Assembly (NCBI RefSeq): GCF_016741855.1
Contig: NZ_JAERRH010000020.1
Coordinates: 1-64,000 of the forward strand
Direction: 5' to 3'
Origin: Streptomyces musisoli
GTDB taxonomy: Bacteria; Actinomycetota; Actinomycetes; Streptomycetales; Streptomycetaceae
DNA length: 64,000 nt
This document shows, one piece after another, positions 8,901 to 18,458 of the stretch. Every line of letters begins with the position of its first letter. Position 1 is the first letter of the stretch. A program made the position numbers and the translations under genes. The notes below the pieces were generated by a model. The model had not been told where the DNA came from. It saw only the letters and a list, made by a program, of their open reading frames with translations, and searched no databases.

Positions 8901-9113
8901 ACTCACGCATGGCAACGCATGCGCGAAAGCGGCTCCACTGTACACAGGGCCCGTCTCCCCAGGCCACGAAGTTCCACACTCCAAGCGGAAGCCCCGTGCG
9001 GGCCAGAAGCCGGCCGCTTTCGCCCGCCAGGGAATTTCCGCGAAGGTCACAGGGGTAGAAGTGCTGACAGAGCGAGTGAACGGCAGGTACCGTCCTGAGC
9101 CAGTTCACCTGTG

Positions 9114-9125
9114 TGGACTACACCA
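9114..9125 (+). promoter_or_regulatory. Candidate DasR-like (dre) site upstream of msiK
   Basis: TGGACTACACCA differs at two positions from the recalled DasR core TGGTCTAGACCA and lies about 60 nt before the msiK start. MsiK serves sugar transporters that belong to the DasR/CebR world, so regulation is plausible. This is a motif match by eye only. Confidence 0.35.
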
Positions 9126-9185
9126 ACCACCTTCCTACAACGGATCGTCCGGCACGTTCCTGCCGGTAGAAGGGGGCCCATCACC

Positions 9186-10322
<1,137 letters not shown>

Positions 10323-10336
10323 CCCGTCCGACGACA

Positions 10337-10363
10337 GGGCCCCGCGGTCTGACCGCGGGGCCC
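10337..10363 (+). terminator. msiK terminator
   Basis: GGGCCCCGCGGT-ctg-ACCGCGGGGCCC, a perfect 12-bp stem followed by TTCGCTT, 14 nt after the msiK stop. Confidence 0.85.
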
Positions 10364-10505
10364 TTCGCTTGGGTGCGGATACCCCGGCACAGCGATCATT
10401 TCGGGCGCCGGCCGTCAACCCATTACCCAGAAAGCGGCGCGTTCTCATCCCCCATAAGAGTGACTCATTGTCTTCGCGTCATTACCGGGCGCTACCCTCA
10501 CACGC

Positions 10506-10967
10506 GTGAAGCACTCCACCACCCCACAGACGCGACGCAGCCATCGGGGCGGCCCTGCCCGCCGGATCGGCCGCACTCTCGCCCTCGTCCTGCCCGTCGT
10601 CATGGTGCTCTCCGGGACCCTCGCGGTCACCCGGGTCAACTGGACGGGGAATCCCGCCGGCTCGGTGCTGACCGCCTCCGACGTCTCGGCGGCGGAGGCC
10701 CCCTCCAGGACGGCCGCCCGCGCCCCGCAGGACGTGCTCCGCGACCAGCTGATGACCGAACTCCAGGACAAGGACCCCGGCGCGGTGCTCACCCACCTCC
10801 AGCGGGCCGTCAACGGGCACCCGTCGCTGGCCCGGCACTGCTCCTCCATCGCCCGCGCCCTCGGCACGGCAGCGGTGCGCATCTACGGCGCCTCGCGCGC
10901 CCAGTCGTACGCCCGCCCGGTGTGTGACACGGCCTTCGCCTCGGGCGTCCTGGCCGCGCACAGCTGA
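10506..10967 (+). CDS. Small exported or membrane-anchored hypothetical protein
   Basis: A 153-aa protein with an Arg-rich N-terminus and one hydrophobic segment, TLALVLPVVMVLSGTLAV (about residues 24-41), which can act as a signal anchor. The remainder is soluble and helical, with two Cys (ARHCSSIARAL and PVCDTAF) that could form a disulfide outside the cell. The start is a GTG. I do not recognise a characterised family. It precedes the nucleotidyltransferase gene by 79 nt, and its location between msiK and that gene appears to match S. coelicolor, which suggests conservation within the genus. Confidence 0.75.
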   Translation: MKHSTTPQTRRSHRGGPARRIGRTLALVLPVVMVLSGTLAVTRVNWTGNPAGSVLTASDVSAAEAPSRTAARAPQDVLRDQLMTELQDKDPGAVLTHLQRAVNGHPSLARHCSSIARALGTAAVRIYGASRAQSYARPVCDTAFASGVLAAHS

Positions 10968-11046
10968 GGCGGAGACCAAGACGGCGGCTCCCGACGAGCA
11001 CACTGCCGCCGACATCCCGCGCAGGGGCGCCACGTAAAGTGCGGTC

Positions 11047-11778
11047 ATGACCCATCCGAACGCCGCGTCGCGCCCCACTCAAGCCGTGGTCCTGGCCGGT
11101 GGCCAAGGCTCCCGGCTGCGTCCGTACACCGACGACCGGCCAAAGCCGATGGTCGAGATCCCCGGCACGGGCACTCCGATCATCGGCCACCAGCTCACCT
11201 GGCTCGCCGAGGAAGGTGTGACGGACGTGGTGGTCTCCTGTGGCCACCTCGCCGACGTGCTGCAGAAGTGGCTGGACTCGGCCGACCTGCCCGTCTCCGT
11301 CACCACCGTCGTGGAGAGCGAGCCCCTCGGCCGCGGAGGCGGACTGCGGTACGCGGCCGCGCATCTGCCCCACCCCGACCGGCCCTGGTACGCCACGAAC
11401 GGCGACATCTGGACGCGGTTCTCCCTGCGGGACATGGCCGACTTCCACGCCGAGCGGGACGCGGTCGCGACCCTGGCGCTGGCCCGTCCGCGGATCCCGT
11501 GGGGGGCCGTGCAGACCGACGGGTTCGGGCACATCACCGACTTCATCGAGGCGCCGCCGTCGACGTTCGAGATCAACGCGGGCGTGTACGTGTTCTCGCC
11601 CGAGTTCGCCTCCCTGCTGCCCGAGCGCGGGGACCACGAGCGGACCACGTTCCCCCGGCTGGCCCGGGAGAAGAAGCTCGCCGGGTTCCCGATCCCGCAG
11701 GGTGCGTACTGGCGGGCCATCGACACCGCGAAGGACCTGACCGAGGCGGCCAAGGAACTGGCGGCACTCGGCCGCTGA
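11047..11778 (+). CDS. NTP-transferase (sugar-1-phosphate nucleotidyltransferase) family protein
   Basis: A 243-aa GT-A-fold nucleotidyltransferase. The nucleotide loop VVLAGGQGSRLRPYTDDRPKPM (about 16-37) has the Lys that contacts substrate, and the metal-binding segment is NGDIWTRFS. ETGPLGRGG-like residues appear as ESEPLGRGGGL. It lacks the C-terminal left-handed helix of GlmU or GlgC, so it is the short MPG1/RmlA-like form that probably makes an NDP-hexose for surface polysaccharide. The last codons and stop (GGCGGCACTCGGCCGCTGA) are duplicated 94 bp downstream. Confidence 0.9.
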   Translation: MTHPNAASRPTQAVVLAGGQGSRLRPYTDDRPKPMVEIPGTGTPIIGHQLTWLAEEGVTDVVVSCGHLADVLQKWLDSADLPVSVTTVVESEPLGRGGGLRYAAAHLPHPDRPWYATNGDIWTRFSLRDMADFHAERDAVATLALARPRIPWGAVQTDGFGHITDFIEAPPSTFEINAGVYVFSPEFASLLPERGDHERTTFPRLAREKKLAGFPIPQGAYWRAIDTAKDLTEAAKELAALGR

Positions 11779-11903
11779 GCGTTCCGCCGGACCGGCGCGT
11801 GCCGTGTGCGGGCACGCGGTGACCGGTCGGCCGACCACGACGCCCAGGAAGCCGGCGGCACTCGGCCGCTGAGCGTTCCGCCGGACCGGCGCGTGCCGTG
11901 TGC
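11760..11903. repeat. Exact 50-bp duplication of the nucleotidyltransferase 3' end
   Basis: Bases 11760-11809 and 11854-11903 are identical over 50 nt, with a period of 94, and both include the gene's final codons and TGA. Degenerate short repeats with a GGCGTTCCCGGCACC-like core continue to about 12005. The perfect identity suggests a recent event. There is no gene between 11778 and 12066. Confidence 0.85.
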
Positions 11904-12016
11904 TGCGGCGAACCGCGGACCGACACACGGCCCGCGCCTCCCCGGGTCGGCGTTCCCGGCACCTCGGATCGGCGTTCCCGGCACCCCCGGGCCGGCTTTC
12001 CCGGCGCGCGTTCGAA

Positions 12017-12046
12017 GGGCCCCGTACCTCTCCCGGTACGGGGCCC
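12017..12046. terminator. Hairpin terminator between nucleotidyltransferase and doxX
   Basis: GGGCCCCGTACC-tctccc-GGTACGGGGCCC, a perfect 12-bp stem followed by TCTG. It sits between convergent genes, 20 nt from the doxX-like stop. Confidence 0.85.
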
Positions 12047-12065
12047 TCTGCCGCTCGGGGGCCGG

Positions 12066-13763
12066 TCAGCCCAGGAGGCCGCCCACCAGGCCCGGCTGGC
12101 CGGTGGACGTGCTGCCGCCGGAGCCGGTGGTGCCGCCGCCCGTGGTGGACGTACCGCCGCCCGCCGAGGTGGCGCCGCCCGTGCTCGTCGGGCCCGCCGT
12201 CGTGCTCGGGGCGCCGCCCGTGGGGGCCGACTGCCGGGGCGGGACCTGGCCCGTGGTGCCCTGGGTCTGGCTGGGCGTCGTGGTGGTGGCGCCGGTGCTG
12301 CGGCTCGCGCCCGGGGTCGTCGCCGCACCGGACGGGCTGGCGCCGGCCGTGGCACCGCCCGTCGGCGAGGTGGAGGCCGCCGGGCTCTCCTTGTGCCGCG
12401 TGCCGGGCTGCTGCGGGAGCGGGGAGCCGGGGAGCTGGTTGCGGGGGGCCTCGCCGGGGCCGGGGACGACCACGCGGCTGGAGTCGCGGACCGCGCCGCC
12501 CAGCAGGGAGCCGACGAGCAGGGTCAGGCCGACCGTGATGACGGTGATCAGCGCGCCGCGGCGCAGGACGAAGCGGCGCAGCTCCCAGATGTCGGAGCGG
12601 GGGCCGAGCCGGCGCCAGGCGCTGCCCGCGAGACGGCCGTCCACGGAGTAGACCGGGGCGCCGGCGATGATCAGCGGGGACCAGGCAGCGAGGTAGATGA
12701 TGTCAGGGGCGTCGTAGGCCGGGACCGTCTTCCAGCTCACGGTGACGATCAGGGCGGCCGAGAGCAGGGCGCCGACGACCGCGGCCACCCGCTGCCAGCA
12801 GCCCAGGACGGTCAGGACGCCGACGACGACCTGGAGGAAGGCGATGACCAGGCCGGAGCCGACCGGGTGGTGCAGGGCGAACTGGCGCAGCGGCTCGGCG
12901 ACGTCCCAGGGGTGGAGGGTGTTGAGCCACTTGACCATGGAGCCGCGCTTGCCGCCGTCGAAGTAGACGGGGTCGCACAGCTTGCCCATGCCGGCGTAGA
13001 TGGAGATGAAGCCGAGGAAGATGCGCAACGGGAGGAGGACGACCCCGAGGTTCATCCGGCGGCCGGGGTAGTAGGCGTGCCGGGCCGGGTCGTCGCCCTG
13101 GCGCCTGGCGGTGCGCGCTCCGTCGGTGTCCGGGCCGGAGTCGGCGGCGGCGTCGGCGTCGGCGTCGATGTCGGCCGGGTACGTGTCGTACGGCTCGTAG
13201 GAGGCGTAGGGGGCGTCGGCGTAGGACGGTTCGTCGTAGGCGCCGGTGACCGTGCGCATGTGCGGCAGCAGGCGGGTGCCGTCGGCGTCGGGAGCGGTGC
13301 GCTGATGGCCGACGAGCGGGGTCTCGACGGTCTGGTCGAGTACGTCGTAGGTGTCGGCGTAGCCCGTCTGGACGCGTGGGATGACCTGGGTGGCGCCGGC
13401 CTCGGACTCTTCGGCGTGGCGGACGCTGCTGCCCCGTACGGCCTGGAGGAGCCGGTGGGCGCCGGTGTCGTCGGGGGCGGACTTGCCGCTCCACACGACG
13501 GGACGGCGGCGGCCGGCGGCGCCTGCCCGGCCCGCGGTGCCCATGACGGGCAGCCGGGCGGCGTCCTGGCCGACGCTCAGGTGTCTGGCGATCCGCGGGG
13601 ATTGGGTTCCCCTCGCCGTCGCGCCCAGCTGCACGCGGAAGCTGGCGTGATTGACGATGACCTGCGCCGGATCGCTCGGCACCTTCACCATGCTCAGCGC
13701 GGGAGCGTCGTCGAATCCCGACGAGCGGTCCCCCGTGGGTGTGCGGGGTGTTCTGGTGTCCAC
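12066..13763 (-). CDS. DoxX-family membrane protein with long disordered ends
   Basis: A 565-aa protein. The N-terminal ~240 residues are hydrophilic and acidic. A DoxX-type four-helix membrane domain follows, from about MNLGVVLLPLRIFLGFISIYAG through IAFLQVVVGVLTVLG and IVTVSWKTVP. A further transmembrane segment is LITVITVGLTLLVGSLLGG. The last ~120 residues are Ser/Thr/Gly/Pro low complexity and probably extracytoplasmic. The bare family is about 130-180 aa, so the tails are the unusual part. DoxX relatives are tied to thiol or oxidant stress in mycobacteria. It lies downstream of rlmB on the same strand. Confidence 0.85.
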   Translation of the reverse strand: MDTRTPRTPTGDRSSGFDDAPALSMVKVPSDPAQVIVNHASFRVQLGATARGTQSPRIARHLSVGQDAARLPVMGTAGRAGAAGRRRPVVWSGKSAPDDTGAHRLLQAVRGSSVRHAEESEAGATQVIPRVQTGYADTYDVLDQTVETPLVGHQRTAPDADGTRLLPHMRTVTGAYDEPSYADAPYASYEPYDTYPADIDADADAAADSGPDTDGARTARRQGDDPARHAYYPGRRMNLGVVLLPLRIFLGFISIYAGMGKLCDPVYFDGGKRGSMVKWLNTLHPWDVAEPLRQFALHHPVGSGLVIAFLQVVVGVLTVLGCWQRVAAVVGALLSAALIVTVSWKTVPAYDAPDIIYLAAWSPLIIAGAPVYSVDGRLAGSAWRRLGPRSDIWELRRFVLRRGALITVITVGLTLLVGSLLGGAVRDSSRVVVPGPGEAPRNQLPGSPLPQQPGTRHKESPAASTSPTGGATAGASPSGAATTPGASRSTGATTTTPSQTQGTTGQVPPRQSAPTGGAPSTTAGPTSTGGATSAGGGTSTTGGGTTGSGGSTSTGQPGLVGGLLG

Positions 13764-13884
13764 ACTCTTCTAACCGAGTGACGTGGCGTTAGGACACTGC
13801 TTCCACCGGCCGGATGTGTCCGGACCCCGTCAAAGCCGCCCGGGACGCCATATGGACGCCTGAAATACCCCGCAAGGGCGAAGT

Positions 13885-13912
13885 TCCGGACGGGCGTTCG
13901 GGCCCGTCCGGA
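13885..13912 (-). terminator. rlmB terminator
   Basis: TCCGGACGGGC-gttcgg-GCCCGTCCGGA, an 11-bp stem starting 8 nt beyond the rlmB stop codon when read on the minus strand. Confidence 0.8.
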
Positions 13913-13919
13913 CCCTTGT

Positions 13920-14861
13920 TCAGCTCCGCCTGCGCGCCGCCTCGTACAGCACGATGCCCGCGGCCACACCGGCGTTGAGCGACTCGGCGCCGCCCGGCAT
14001 CGGGATGCGCACGCGGAAGTCGCAGGTCTCGCCGACCAGGCGGGACAGGCCCTTGCCCTCGCTGCCGACGACGATGACGACCGGGCCGCCCAGCGCCTGG
14101 AGGTCGCCGAGTTCGGCCTCGCCGTCCGCGGCCAGGCCGACGACCGTGATGCCGGCCTTCTTGTAGGCCTCCAGGGTCCGGGTGAGGTTGGTGGCGCGGG
14201 CGACCGGCGTGCGGGCGGCCGTGCCGGCGGAGGTCTTCCAGGCGCCGGCGGTCATGCCGGCCGAGCGGCGCTCGGGGACGACGACACCGTGGCCGCCGAA
14301 GGCGGAGACGGAGCGGACGACGGCGCCGAGGTTGCGCGGGTCGGTGACGCCGTCGAGGGCGACGATCAGCGGGTCGGCGCCCTCGTCGTAGGCGGCGTCG
14401 GCGAGGTCCTCGGGGTGCGCGTACTCGTACGGCGGGACCTGGAGGACGAGGCCCTGGTGGTTCAGGCCGTTCGTCATGCGGTCCAGCTCGGGGCGCGGGG
14501 CCTCCATGAGGTTGATGCCGCCGCGTTCGGCGGCGAGCTGCAGGGCCTCGCGGACGCGCTCGTCGTTGTCGATGAACTGCTGGACGTACAGCGTCGAGGC
14601 GGGCACGCCCTCGCGGAGTGCCTCGACGACCGGGTTGCGGCCGACGACCATCTCGGAGGCGGACTTGCCGCCCCGGCCGCGGACCACGGGGCGGCGCGCG
14701 GCCTGCTTGGCCTTGGCGGTGGCGATGCGGTTCTTCTTGTGTCCCTTGCGCATCTCGGCCGGCGGGGTCGGGCCCTTGCCCTCCAGACCCTTGCGCCGCT
14801 GGCCGCCACTGCCGACCTGCGCGCCCTTCTTGCCGGACATGCGACGGTTGTTCGCGGCCAT
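13920..14861 (-). CDS. rlmB: 23S rRNA (guanosine-2'-O-)-methyltransferase RlmB
   Basis: A 313-aa SpoU-class enzyme. A basic, disordered N-terminus (RMSGKKGAQVGSGGQRRKG) precedes the substrate-binding domain from VVGRNPVVEALREG. The knotted SPOUT catalytic domain has motif 1 VALDGVTDPRNLGAVVRSVSAFG (about 168-190), motif 2 VIVVGSEGKGLSRLV and motif 3 IPMPGGAESLNAGVAAGIVLYE. It methylates the ribose of a 23S rRNA guanosine. It sits directly downstream of cysS, an arrangement shared with other actinobacteria. Confidence 0.94.
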   Translation of the reverse strand: MAANNRRMSGKKGAQVGSGGQRRKGLEGKGPTPPAEMRKGHKKNRIATAKAKQAARRPVVRGRGGKSASEMVVGRNPVVEALREGVPASTLYVQQFIDNDERVREALQLAAERGGINLMEAPRPELDRMTNGLNHQGLVLQVPPYEYAHPEDLADAAYDEGADPLIVALDGVTDPRNLGAVVRSVSAFGGHGVVVPERRSAGMTAGAWKTSAGTAARTPVARATNLTRTLEAYKKAGITVVGLAADGEAELGDLQALGGPVVIVVGSEGKGLSRLVGETCDFRVRIPMPGGAESLNAGVAAGIVLYEAARRRS

Positions 14862-14908
14862 GACCTACCTGTCTCTGTGATGCGTTCGGATGTCTACGTC
14901 TATGCAGT

Positions 14909-14934
14909 GTGCCGCCCGGAGGTCCGGGCGGCAC
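14909..14934 (-). terminator. Hairpin between cysS and rlmB
   Basis: GTGCCGCCCGGA-gg-TCCGGGCGGCAC, 26 nt after the cysS stop on the minus strand. It probably reduces read-through from cysS into rlmB. Confidence 0.75.
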
Positions 14935-14960
14935 AATCGATCACCGGATCGAAGGGGGTC

Positions 14961-16364
14961 TCAGCGTGCGCCGAGGCTCCAGCGCGGGCCCTGCGGGCTG
15001 TCCTCGATGACCAGGCCGGCCTGGCCGAGCTGGTCGCGGATGGCGTCGGCGGTGGCCCAGTCCTTGCGGGCGCGGGCGGACTCGCGCTGGTCGAGGACGA
15101 GCCGGACGAGGCTGTCGACCACGCCGTTCAGGTCCTCGCCCCGGTCCGCCTCGCCGGCCCAGTGCGGGTCGAGCGGGTCGAGCCCGAGGACGCCGAGCAT
15201 GGCGCGCACCTCGGCGAGCCGGGCGACGGCGGCTTCCTTGTCGTCGGCGGCCAGCGCGCTGTTGCCCTGCCGGACGGTGGTGTGCACGACGGCGAGGGCC
15301 TGCGGTACGCCCAGGTCGTCGTCCATCGCCTCGGCGAAGGCGGGCGGGACCTCGGCGGCCGGGTCGACGGTCTTCCCGGCCAGCTCGGTGACGCGCTGGA
15401 CGAAGCCCTCGATCCGCGCGAACGCGGACTCGGCCTCGCGCAGCGACTCCTCGCTGTACTCGATCATCGAGCGGTAGTGCGGGGTGCCGAGGTAGTAGCG
15501 CAGGACGACGGGGCGCCATTGCTTGACCATCTCGCCGACCAGGACGCTGTTGCCGAGCGACTTGGACATCTTGTCGCCGGCCATGGTGACCCAGGCGTTG
15601 TGCACCCAGTACTGGGCGAAGTCGTCACCGTAGGCCTTGGCCTGGGCGATCTCGTTCTCGTGGTGCGGGAAGATCAGGTCGAGGCCGCCGCCGTGGATGT
15701 CGAAGGCGGTGCCCAGGTACTTGTGGGCCATCGCCGAGCACTCCAGGTGCCAGCCGGGGCGGCCGGGGCCCCACGGGGTCGGCCAGCTCGGCTCGCCCGG
15801 CTTGGCGGACTTCCACAGGGCGAAGTCGCGGAGGTCGCGCTTGCCGGTCTCGCCCTCGGCGGACGGCTGGAGCAGGTTGTCCAGCTCCTGCCGGGACAGC
15901 TGGAGGTAGCCGGGGAAGGAGCGCACGTCGAAGTAGACGTTGCCGTCGGCCTCGTAGGCGTGGCCGCGCTCGATCAGGCCCTGCATCATCTCGATCATCT
16001 CGGTGATGTGGCCGGTGGCGCGCGGCTCGTACGTGACCGGCAGGCAACCGAGCGCGTCGTAGCCCTCGTTGAAGGCGCGCTCGTTCTCGTAGCCGATCGA
16101 CCACCAGGGCCGGTTCTGCTCGCGGCTCTTGGTGATGATCTTGTCGTCGATGTCGGTGACGTTGCGGACGAACGTCACCTCGTAGCCGCGGTACGCGAAC
16201 CAGCGGCGCATGATGTCGAAGTTGAGGCCCGAGCGGATGTGGCCGATGTGCGGGGCCGCCTGCACCGTGGCGCCACACAGGTAGATCGAGACGCAGCCCG
16301 GCTTGAGCGGGGTGAAGTCACGGATCTGCCGGGCGCTGGTGTCGTACAGGCGAATAGTCACCAC
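14961..16364 (-). CDS. cysS: Cysteinyl-tRNA synthetase
   Basis: A 467-aa class I synthetase. The zinc ligand and HIGH region is CGATVQAAPHIGHIRSGLNFD (Cys29 onward), the CP zinc residues include the Cys-Ser-Ala of WHLECSAMAHKYLG, and the KMSKS loop is DKMSKSLGNSV (about 268). The C-terminal DALR-like domain ends in DQLGQAGLVIEDSPQGPRW, the tRNA-binding element that separates CysS from its paralogue MshC. It belongs to the conserved ispD-ispF-cysS-rlmB series, with a PPOX gene inserted upstream. Confidence 0.96.
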   Translation of the reverse strand: MVTIRLYDTSARQIRDFTPLKPGCVSIYLCGATVQAAPHIGHIRSGLNFDIMRRWFAYRGYEVTFVRNVTDIDDKIITKSREQNRPWWSIGYENERAFNEGYDALGCLPVTYEPRATGHITEMIEMMQGLIERGHAYEADGNVYFDVRSFPGYLQLSRQELDNLLQPSAEGETGKRDLRDFALWKSAKPGEPSWPTPWGPGRPGWHLECSAMAHKYLGTAFDIHGGGLDLIFPHHENEIAQAKAYGDDFAQYWVHNAWVTMAGDKMSKSLGNSVLVGEMVKQWRPVVLRYYLGTPHYRSMIEYSEESLREAESAFARIEGFVQRVTELAGKTVDPAAEVPPAFAEAMDDDLGVPQALAVVHTTVRQGNSALAADDKEAAVARLAEVRAMLGVLGLDPLDPHWAGEADRGEDLNGVVDSLVRLVLDQRESARARKDWATADAIRDQLGQAGLVIEDSPQGPRWSLGAR

Positions 16365-16420
16365 TCCAGGGTAGTGGGCGCAGGGGAGTGCCTCACGCCC
16401 TTACCCGCAATGCCGCGGCC

Positions 16421-16825
16421 TCAGAGCCGCCCGACGACCTTCCGCGGGGTGATCCGCACGACGACCCGCTGGGCGTCGTCCTTCGACGCCGGGTTGAACT
16501 CCGCGTACGGCTTGCCCGTGTACTTCAGGCTCAGCTCGTCGATCAGCTCCGCGCCGCCCTCGGTGGTCAGGGTGGCGGTGCCGCGGATCTCCGCGTAGGT
16601 GTAGGGCGCGTCGAAGGGCTGGACGAGGACCGTCACGCGGGGGTCGCGGCGCAGGTTCCGCTCCTTTCGGCGCCCGATCGTCGTGGAGAAGAGGATGTCG
16701 TCGCCGTCCCGCGCCACCCAGACCGGGGACAGCTGCGGGCTGCCGTCGGGCTGGATGGTGCCGACGATGATGAACACCGGGGTGTCGAGCAGGGACTTGA
16801 GGTCGTCGGACAGGGCCGCGGACAT
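16421..16825 (-). CDS. PPOX-class F420-dependent oxidoreductase-like protein
   Basis: A 134-aa split-barrel flavin/deazaflavin-binding protein: LDTPVFIIVGTIQPDGSPQLSPVWVARDGDDILFSTTIGRRKERNLRRDPRVTVLV is the pyridoxamine-phosphate-oxidase-like core with the phosphate-contacting RRK. Small proteins of this type in actinobacteria mostly use F420H2. The substrate is unknown. The start was chosen at the ATG preceded by CCGGAGG. It lies between ispF and cysS on the same strand. Confidence 0.85.
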   Translation of the reverse strand: MSAALSDDLKSLLDTPVFIIVGTIQPDGSPQLSPVWVARDGDDILFSTTIGRRKERNLRRDPRVTVLVQPFDAPYTYAEIRGTATLTTEGGAELIDELSLKYTGKPYAEFNPASKDDAQRVVVRITPRKVVGRL

Positions 16826-16919
16826 GGATACCTCCGGAGGAGCAAGACCTTCGATCACACTCCGCGTACCCTCGCACGCTCCCGGTGTATCCGCATCAGC
16901 GCCGCGCGAGGCCCGCCCC

Positions 16920-17420
16920 TCAGCCCGCCGTGCGCACCACCAGCGCCGTCGCGATCGCCATCAGGCCTTCCTCCCGGCCCGGGAAGCCGAGGCCGTCGGT
17001 CGTCGCCCCGGAGACGGACACCGGGGCGCCGGCCGCCTCGGAGAGGATCTTCTGCGCCTCGTCTCGGCGCTTGCCGATCTTCGGGCGGGGGCCGACCACC
17101 TGGACGGCGACGTTGCCGACGGCGAAGCCCGCCTCGCGCACGATCCGGGCGGCCTCGGTGAGCAGGGTGACCCCGGAGGCACCGGACCACTCGGGGCGGC
17201 CGGTCCCGAAGTGCTGACCCAGGTCACCGAGCCCGGCGGCGGAGAAGAGCGCGTTGCAGGCCGCGTGGGCGACGACGTCGGCGTCGGAGTGACCGGCCAG
17301 ACCGGGCCCCTCCCCCTCCCACTTCAGGCCCGCGCACCACAGTTCGCGGCCCTCCTCGAAGGCGTGGATGTCGGTGCCGATGCCGACCCGGGGGAGCGCG
17401 AAGGGGAGGTCAGAAGCCAT
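16920..17420 (-). CDS. ispF: 2-C-methyl-D-erythritol 2,4-cyclodiphosphate synthase IspF
   Basis: A 166-aa enzyme of the MEP isoprenoid pathway. The metal site GIGTDIHAFEEGRE (Asp and His of the DxH motif) and GHSDADVVAHAACNALF are present, as are GDLGQHFG and the C-terminal ATTDGLGFPGREEGLMAIATALV. It acts two steps after IspD, and the two reading frames overlap by 11 nt, implying translational coupling. Confidence 0.96.
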   Translation of the reverse strand: MASDLPFALPRVGIGTDIHAFEEGRELWCAGLKWEGEGPGLAGHSDADVVAHAACNALFSAAGLGDLGQHFGTGRPEWSGASGVTLLTEAARIVREAGFAVGNVAVQVVGPRPKIGKRRDEAQKILSEAAGAPVSVSGATTDGLGFPGREEGLMAIATALVVRTAG

Positions 17421-18162
17421 CGTTCAGCCTCCTGCGGGCCAGGACCGCCTCGGCGAGGACCAGGTCCAGGGGGCGGGTGACCTTGAAGGCCTCCTCGTGG
17501 CCGGGGACGGCCACGACGGTCAGCCCCAGCTGCTCCACCATGCTCGCGTCGTCGGTGACGTCCCCGGTGACGGTCTCGTGGGCGCGGAGCAGGGTCTCCC
17601 GGTCGAAGCCCTGCGGCGTCTGGACGGCGCGCAGCCGGGCCCGCTCCGGGGTGGCGACGACCGGCTCCGGGGCCCCGGCCACGGTTGCGGGCTCGACCTC
17701 CTTGACCGTGTCGGCCAGCGGCAGCGCGGGCACCACCGCGGGGGCGCCGTCGCGTACGGCCTCGATGACCGCGTCGACCGTGTCGACGGGGACGAGCGGG
17801 CGGGCCGCGTCGTGCACCAGGACGGTCCCGTACTGCGGCGGCAGGGCGTCCAGGCCGAGCCGGACCGACTCCTGGCGGGACTCCCCGCCGGGGACGACCA
17901 GGAAGTCCGTTCGGTCGGGCAGCGCGTGCGCGTCGAGCAGGGACTTCACCTCGGCGGCGCCGTCCGGCGGGGCCACGACGACGACCAGTGAGACATGGCG
18001 TGACGCGGCGAGGGCGCGGACCGCGTGGATGAGCATGGGCGTGCCGTTCAGGGCGCGGAGCGCCTTGGGGGCGCCCGGCCCGAGGCGCACGCCCCGGCCG
18101 GCGGCGGGAATCACGGCGGCGACGGGGTTCTGCGCGGGCGTGGGGCGCGATTCGTCAGACAT
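17410..18162 (-). CDS. ispD: 2-C-methyl-D-erythritol 4-phosphate cytidylyltransferase IspD
   Basis: A 250-aa GT-A-fold cytidylyltransferase. The nucleotide-binding loop is VIPAAGRGVRLGPGAPKALRALNG (about 18-41), followed by VVPGGESRQESVRLGL and VLVHDAARPLVP with the catalytic Asp and Arg, and VQTPQGFDRETLLRAHE. It forms CDP-ME in the MEP pathway. The gene directly precedes and overlaps ispF. carD lies upstream with a 297-nt gap, an order also recalled in mycobacteria. Confidence 0.96.
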   Translation of the reverse strand: MSDESRPTPAQNPVAAVIPAAGRGVRLGPGAPKALRALNGTPMLIHAVRALAASRHVSLVVVVAPPDGAAEVKSLLDAHALPDRTDFLVVPGGESRQESVRLGLDALPPQYGTVLVHDAARPLVPVDTVDAVIEAVRDGAPAVVPALPLADTVKEVEPATVAGAPEPVVATPERARLRAVQTPQGFDRETLLRAHETVTGDVTDDASMVEQLGLTVVAVPGHEEAFKVTRPLDLVLAEAVLARRRLNDGF

Positions 18163-18458
18163 CGGATCCTGTCAGGTTTGTGTGCTCGACCTACGTGGGT
18201 ATGGCCTGGAGGAGTGCCGGGCGCGACGCCCCGACCGGACCCTTTCCGTGACCCTGGTCGAGCCATCCGCCCGGGCCCGGCACCTCAAGTATCAGGGGGT
18301 TGATCCAGAGTTTTCCCGGAGAACACCCGCTGCGGGGGTGCCGCAGTCCGCGGGGACGAACATGCCGCAGCGCCCGGCGACAGGATCAGTGTCATCGGGC
18401 ACCGCGGCATTTCACTGTGCTGAGCGTGCCGGAAGCGATGGTTCGCTGCCGCTGCGCG
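18163..18458. other. Intergenic region between carD and ispD
   Basis: No convincing gene is present. It should hold the ispD promoter and the carD 3' end. Partial hairpins can be drawn (for example around CGGGCGCGACGCCCG near 18218), but I see no decisive motif. Confidence 0.5.

Noticed and set aside
14289..16598. 769-residue plus-strand frame opposite cysS and rlmB
   Set aside because: Antisense shadow of high-GC codons; the opposite strand carries HIGH, KMSKS and SpoU motifs.
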